Source of the DNA: Nematopogon swammerdamellus
Taxonomy: Eukaryota; Arthropoda; Insecta; Lepidoptera; Adelidae
NCBI GenBank assembly: GCA_946902875.1
Contig: OX336353.1
Coordinates: 16,815,151-16,879,150, forward strand
Length of the DNA stretch: 64,000 nt
Direction of reading: 5' to 3'
Shown here piece after piece: positions 26,001-32,000 of this stretch. Every line of letters begins with the position of its first letter. Within the stretch, counting starts at the first letter, position 1. The translations under genes were made by a program, and so were the position numbers. The notes below the pieces were generated by a model. The model ran no database searches, was not told where the DNA came from, and worked only from the letters and a program-made list of their open reading frames with translations.

Positions 26001-29000
26001 GTCGGCAGGTATGCACGTTTGTTCTATGCGGAGACACTGTTCAACTACATTCATCCTTGTCGCATGCAACTTGTTATAGGTACAAAGTCTAAAATTCTAA
26101 ATGGAATATCTTCTTGTGGTATATAAGGTGTTTCGTTATTCATGTCGTTTCTTTCAGGGGTTGTTCTGTATCCTAAACGGAGTAACTATTGTTCTATAGC
26201 TTTTAGAAATTGGAAAAAAAATATTCATTTTCCCCATACATTTGGAGGTTAGGTCTGCCCTTAAATGTATGGAGAAAGTCTTTTTTTTTTCAATTTCCAA
26301 AAGCTGTAGAACAAAAGTTACTCAGTTTAGGATACAGAACAACCCCCTGAAATACATACATGAATAACGAAACACCTTATATATGATATAGTGAAGAACA
26401 TAATATGCCGCCTCTTCAACTCTCATTATTATGAGAGTTGAAAAGGCGGCAGAGGTGTGTCAGAATCGTGGCACGTGGAGATCCGTTGTCTCTGCCTACC
26501 CCACCGGGAAACAGGTGTGACGCTGTATGTTTGTATATCTTGTTTCTGTCTGTACTTTGTTCTAAATCAGATCTGAGGTTATTCTGAATTTTTTTATTTA
26601 TATTTAGTGGTTTAGCTGACTCAGGCAAAGTCTATTTTTAATCCAAGCCCCAATTCAAGGCCAATCCAGTCTTAAGGCGGACTAATGCCTCTGCGGAAAA
26701 ATTATTTACCATGCAATTTCAGAATGCGAAAATTATAGGAGTAGAGTACACTTTTGTAGTGTCACACAAGAATTGATGATTGTCTCTTGTGTCAACTACA
26801 TTGATTATTTATTATATATTATTTATTCCTAATAAATAAAGTATGACCAACCGACCGACGATGTGCGCGCTGTCATTATTCTATGCTCGCTTATAAGTCG
26901 AAAACTGCTCAACCAATTCGCATGGGGTTTTCACTGACTTTTCTGGCACATCTGAAGATGGGCTTAGGATAACCTTCCGCGAAGCGCAGCTGCGCGATCA
27001 GCTGGTACAAAAGAATGCACATAATTTACATAAACAATCTCCACATAAAACTTATTCCTTAAATTGATGCAGTAGTGAGTGAATGTAGATTTGTGTTCAC
27101 GGCTCGTTCTCTGCGCAGCATCCTAATGACGGCGTTTGACCTGGACGTGGTGTTCCCCGGCGGTGTGCCGGGCCCCGCCCCCCTGTATGCGAACTTCCTC
27201 GCCGACACCTGGCCCAGACTGTCGGCGCTCTACGATCAGCACGGAGAGATTATTGTGCAGGTATACGACAAGCTTGCATTGGCTAGTACATTGTACACCA
27301 TGAAATTCCAACCCTCACAATCAATCCATAATATAGTATTAATGCTTCCATAGTTGCCTTGGCGACTTTTTCTATGTACGAGTTTCACGGGCGCGCCAAG
27401 GATTTTGGTTCGTTTGTTTCAGATTATATCAAAGAAAACTTCAATACTGGAATGAGCCTAGAAGATTTGTGCTCGAACCATTGCATGCCTACTTTGTGTG
27501 CAAAAAATAAATTATGAATATTGTAGGTTAAAAAGAAATTGCACTATATTTTTTTATTTTATGGGAATAAAAATAAAGTGCCATTTGTTGTGCACATATG
27601 GCGCGCGCCAGACTAACGCAGAGGTGTAGTCCGACGGCGCCCACGGGCATTCGAATATTTACGGGGGCTGCGAATACCATGTCTGCCGGCTAGGTGCAAC
27701 TTCACATTATGTTTGAAGGATCCCAGACTGTACACTTACCAAGCAAGTTCCCGAGGATGGGGGTGGAACCCTCAAACATCCCAACGGGCACGCCTATGAA
27801 GGGTTTATTGCAAACCTTGGAAGTTAACATTTCAACCCCAATGTAGAAGGCAGAAGCACAGATTACTTAATAGTTACTTTGTAACAGATAAATCACTCCA
27901 TAGAAAAAGTTCCTTACCTTCGGCTTTAATAGCCTACTGTTTCACGTCGCCAATCGCTGCGTGCGAAAATGTACCTAAACGATCGAGTGTAAAGTGATTA
28001 TTAATTTGCAGGTGCGCGCAGTTGCGTGGGCGAGCGTGTAGGTATGCTTCGCGCGGCTGACGAATTTCCACTGAAATAGACCGCCGGCGACCCGCCGGGT
28101 GGTAGGTAGTTAGCGCGCGCAAGTACATAGAGTGCGTGAGGCCTGGCAGAAGCCTAATAATATAGGGGCAGTTCCTGAACCTGTACACTGAACTGGACGG
28201 AACTTGCTGGACGGCCTTTGCTATAAGCAAGTATTGTGTCAGTAGTATGACGCATGTGTCCATCCTGAATATCTCACCACCGTAATGTGTCCTACGCAGA
28301 CTCGCGCGGCGTGGGTGCCCACCGCTCGTTGTGACTCCACCACGACCCTCATCGCGCCCAAATCTGCACTGTCAACCCGCGCGGACCTTCCGGAGGTCGT
28401 CGTGGCTTCCGGGCACCTCGTCAAATCTCCCGCTCGGAAGAAGAGGAACGACACTGAAGGTATGTGGAGAGATTTAGTTAGGTGACTAGATATGGTGTCT
28501 GCTTGACACGGTTGCTGTTTATATGAGGTGACATGGTTGCTGTTTATATGACATGATATAGTTTTTTCTTTTTTTTGTTGAAAACTGACACGATTGCTAC
28601 ATCACCTACAACATCCGTGATGTCAGCCCATAACGCCAGGTGAACAAGGTGCCATGTCAGTGCTTCCCTTCAGTCGTGTCGGCTACACTGAACTGGACGG
28701 AAAACACAAATTATTTACATAGCCGCTTCGACCGACGTTTCATTCAGTGTGGTGGTATCAACCCGGGCGGGTTGAACCCTACCACCTAGTAAGGTAAGAA
28801 GGGGAGGGACCTACAGTTTTACGTGGAATCCGAACCACGGTCAGCCTCCAACGGTCGAGCGGTCACCCATCCAAGTTCTGGCCGCGCCCAACGTTGTTTA
28901 ACCATCAATAGCGACAGTCAACTGTCTACACCACTGAGCTATCGAGGCTGAAAAAGTTGCTGTTTATATGACCTGGTTGTTGCTGTTTATATGACCTGAC

Positions 29001-32000
29001 ATGGTTGCTGTTTATATGACCTGACATGGTTGCTGTTTATATGACCTGACATGGTTGCTGTTTATATGACTTGACATGGTTGCTGTTTATATGACCTGAC
29101 ATGGTTGCTGTTTATATGACCTGACATGGTTGCTGTTTATATGACCTGACATGGTTGCTGTTTATATGACCTGACATGGTTGCTGTTTATATGACCTGAC
29201 ATGGTTGCTGTTTATATGACCTGACATGGTTGCTGTTTATATGACCTGACATGGTTGCTGTTTATATGACCTGACATGGTTGCTGTTTATATTACCTGAC
29301 ATGGTTGCTGTTTATATGACCTGACATTGTTGCTGTTTATATGACCTGACATGGTTGCTGTTTATATGACCTGACATGGTTGCTGTTTATATGACCTGAC
29401 ATGGTTGCTGTTTATATGACCTGACATGGTTGCTGTTTATATGACCTGACATGGTTGCTGTTTATATGACCTGACATGGTTGCTGTTTATATGACCTGAC
29501 ATGGTTGCTGTTTATATGACCTGACATGGTTGCTGTTTATATGACCTGACATGGTTGCTGTTTATATGACCTGACATGGTTGCTGTTTATATGACCTGAC
29601 ATGGTTGCTGTTTATATGACCTGACATGGTTGCTGTTTATATGACCTGACATGGTTGCTGTTTATGTGACCTGACATGGTTGCTGTTTATGTGACCTGAC
29701 ATGGTTGCTGTTTATGTGACCTGACATGGTTGCTGTTTATGTGACCTGACATGGTTGCTGTTTATATGACCTGACATGGTTGCTGTTTATATGACCTGAC
29801 ATGGTTGCTGTTTATATGACTTGACATGGTTGCTGTTTATATGACCTGACATGGTTGCTGTTTATATGACCTGACATGGTTGCTGTTTATATGACCTGAC
29901 ATGGTTGCTGTTTATATGACCTGACATGGTTGCTGTTTATATGACCTGACATGGTTGTCGATTAGTTACAGAGGGTGAAGCGAGCGGCTCGGCGGTGGTG
30001 GGGTGCGCGGAGGTGCGGGCGGAGCGCGAGCTGGCGGCGCAGCTGGACGGCGGGCTGCGGCTGTGCGGCGAGGGGGAGGCGGAGGAGGGGGGCGCGACGC
30101 AGCACGCCGAGCACGCGCGCGCCATCAACCTGCTCACCACACGTCAGTGTATTATTATTATTATTTTATTTATTTATTTACACATTTATAATATTTACAT
30201 TAATTTTACATATACAACGTTAAAAATACAAATATATACCTAAAATTAATATAAAAAATATAAACGGAGCTTCCACCACCGGTGGCGGGGAGAACCCAGG
30301 CTACCGATGGTCGGGCCCCAAAGAGAGAAACCTCCGGACGATGCGTGCAGTGTCGACCAGGGCTGCCCTTGGCCCAACCACTCGGCGAGAGCCTCTCAAG
30401 GTGGTCGTCGAGGCTCTTCGCTATCAGCCCATTATTATTATTTGTTAATGAACTAGCAGCTTAATATGCTGATGTGTTCATGTCTATGACGATCACTGGT
30501 GTTGCTATTTTTTATATTTCTTCGGTTTTTGAATACTTGTCAAGCCTATTTTTGAATGTGTTTATTGAGGGTGCTTCAATAACTTCCTCGGGCAATTTAT
30601 TCCAGCTGTTTACGATTCTGTTAGTCGTTAAGTTAGATATTGCTCGTTTTAACTGTGCCGCTCAATTGTACAACCGGCAATGCAATCAAAGTCAGTGGCG
30701 GTGCAAACCACAAGTCATTCGGAGCAGATACAGTGTCCAGGTGTAAATATGAAATACAACTGCTGTTTACATATTCAGCGACAAGTTTCCTCTTGTTTTG
30801 ACCCAAAATTGCAGACCCACAGTTGTTTCACCAGTGATCGGCGTAGGTAGTGCTATTCCCGGGATTTGGTGACCGTTTTCTTAACATGGATATTTCCTTA
30901 ACGTAAGTTACCTAGTCCACCTTAGATTTTGTTTCTGTGAACAAATGTTGTTGATTCACAAGGAGGTACGATGCCACAGACACAAACAGACGGAGGCGTA
31001 AAATTGGGAGCGATCCTGCGCGGCGCGCGCGTGCTGTGCGCGTCGCACTACGAGCTGCTGCACACGTCGTGCGCGCTGTCGGCGCGCGGCACGCCGCAGT
31101 CGCACGACGAGCTCGCGCGCGCCGCCGACGCCTACCTCGCGTGCATCGCCCTCGCCCACCACGACCAGCAGCTGTTTGATTGTGTGTTGTTGTTGCGCAG
31201 TGCTCCGCGGAACGGTGGGAGCGATCCTGCGCGGCGCACGCGGGCTGTGCGCGTCGCACTACGAGCTGCTGCACGCGTCGTGCGCGCTGTCGGCGCGCGG
31301 CACGCCGCAGTCGCACGACGAGCTCGCGCGCGCCGCCGACGCCTACCTCGCGTGCATCGCCCTCGCCCACCACGACCAGCAGCTGTTTGATTGTGTGTTG
31401 TTGTTGCGCAGTGCTCCGCGGGACGGTGGGAGCGATCCTGCGCGGCGCACGCGGGCTGTGCGCATCGCACTACGAGCTGCTGCACGCGTCGTGCGCGCTG
31501 TCGGCGCGCGGCACGCCGCAGTCGCACGACGAGCTCGCGCGCGCCGCCGACGCCTACCTCGCGTGCATCGCCCTCGCCCACCACGACCAGCAGCTGTTCG
31601 ATCTGGCGCTTACGCAGGTCTGGGTGCTTTTTAATCTGACATGACCTGCATGCAAGCGTATTAAGGCGGTGTCAAAATCAAAATGACTTTCAATGACAGT
31701 GAATTTTCCCCTCCACCCCTGCCAGACAGTGGAGAGCGATGGAGCATGCGCGCGTTTATGAAAAGGACAGCAAGTGCTATGCTACTCTTCTCATTCTCTC
31801 AATTGAAAATGTTTATTAAAAAAAAACTAATGATCCAATGGGCAAACCGGTTTATATGTAACCTGATCGGAGAAAAAAAAATCGTATTTATATTTGAAAG
31901 GTTTTTTATCGAGTGAAAAATACATTAAAATGTGAGAAATATCACTGATTTTACAATACTAACCCACTTTATTATTTTTCTTTAGATTGTCTTTTTAAAC

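Noticed and set aside
28494..29960. CRISPR array
   Set aside because: The 25-bp units are directly contiguous without unique spacers, in a eukaryotic intron.
30912..31644. Arg/Ala-rich frames on both strands
   Set aside because: They are shadow frames of the GC-rich PSME4 exon-15 copies.
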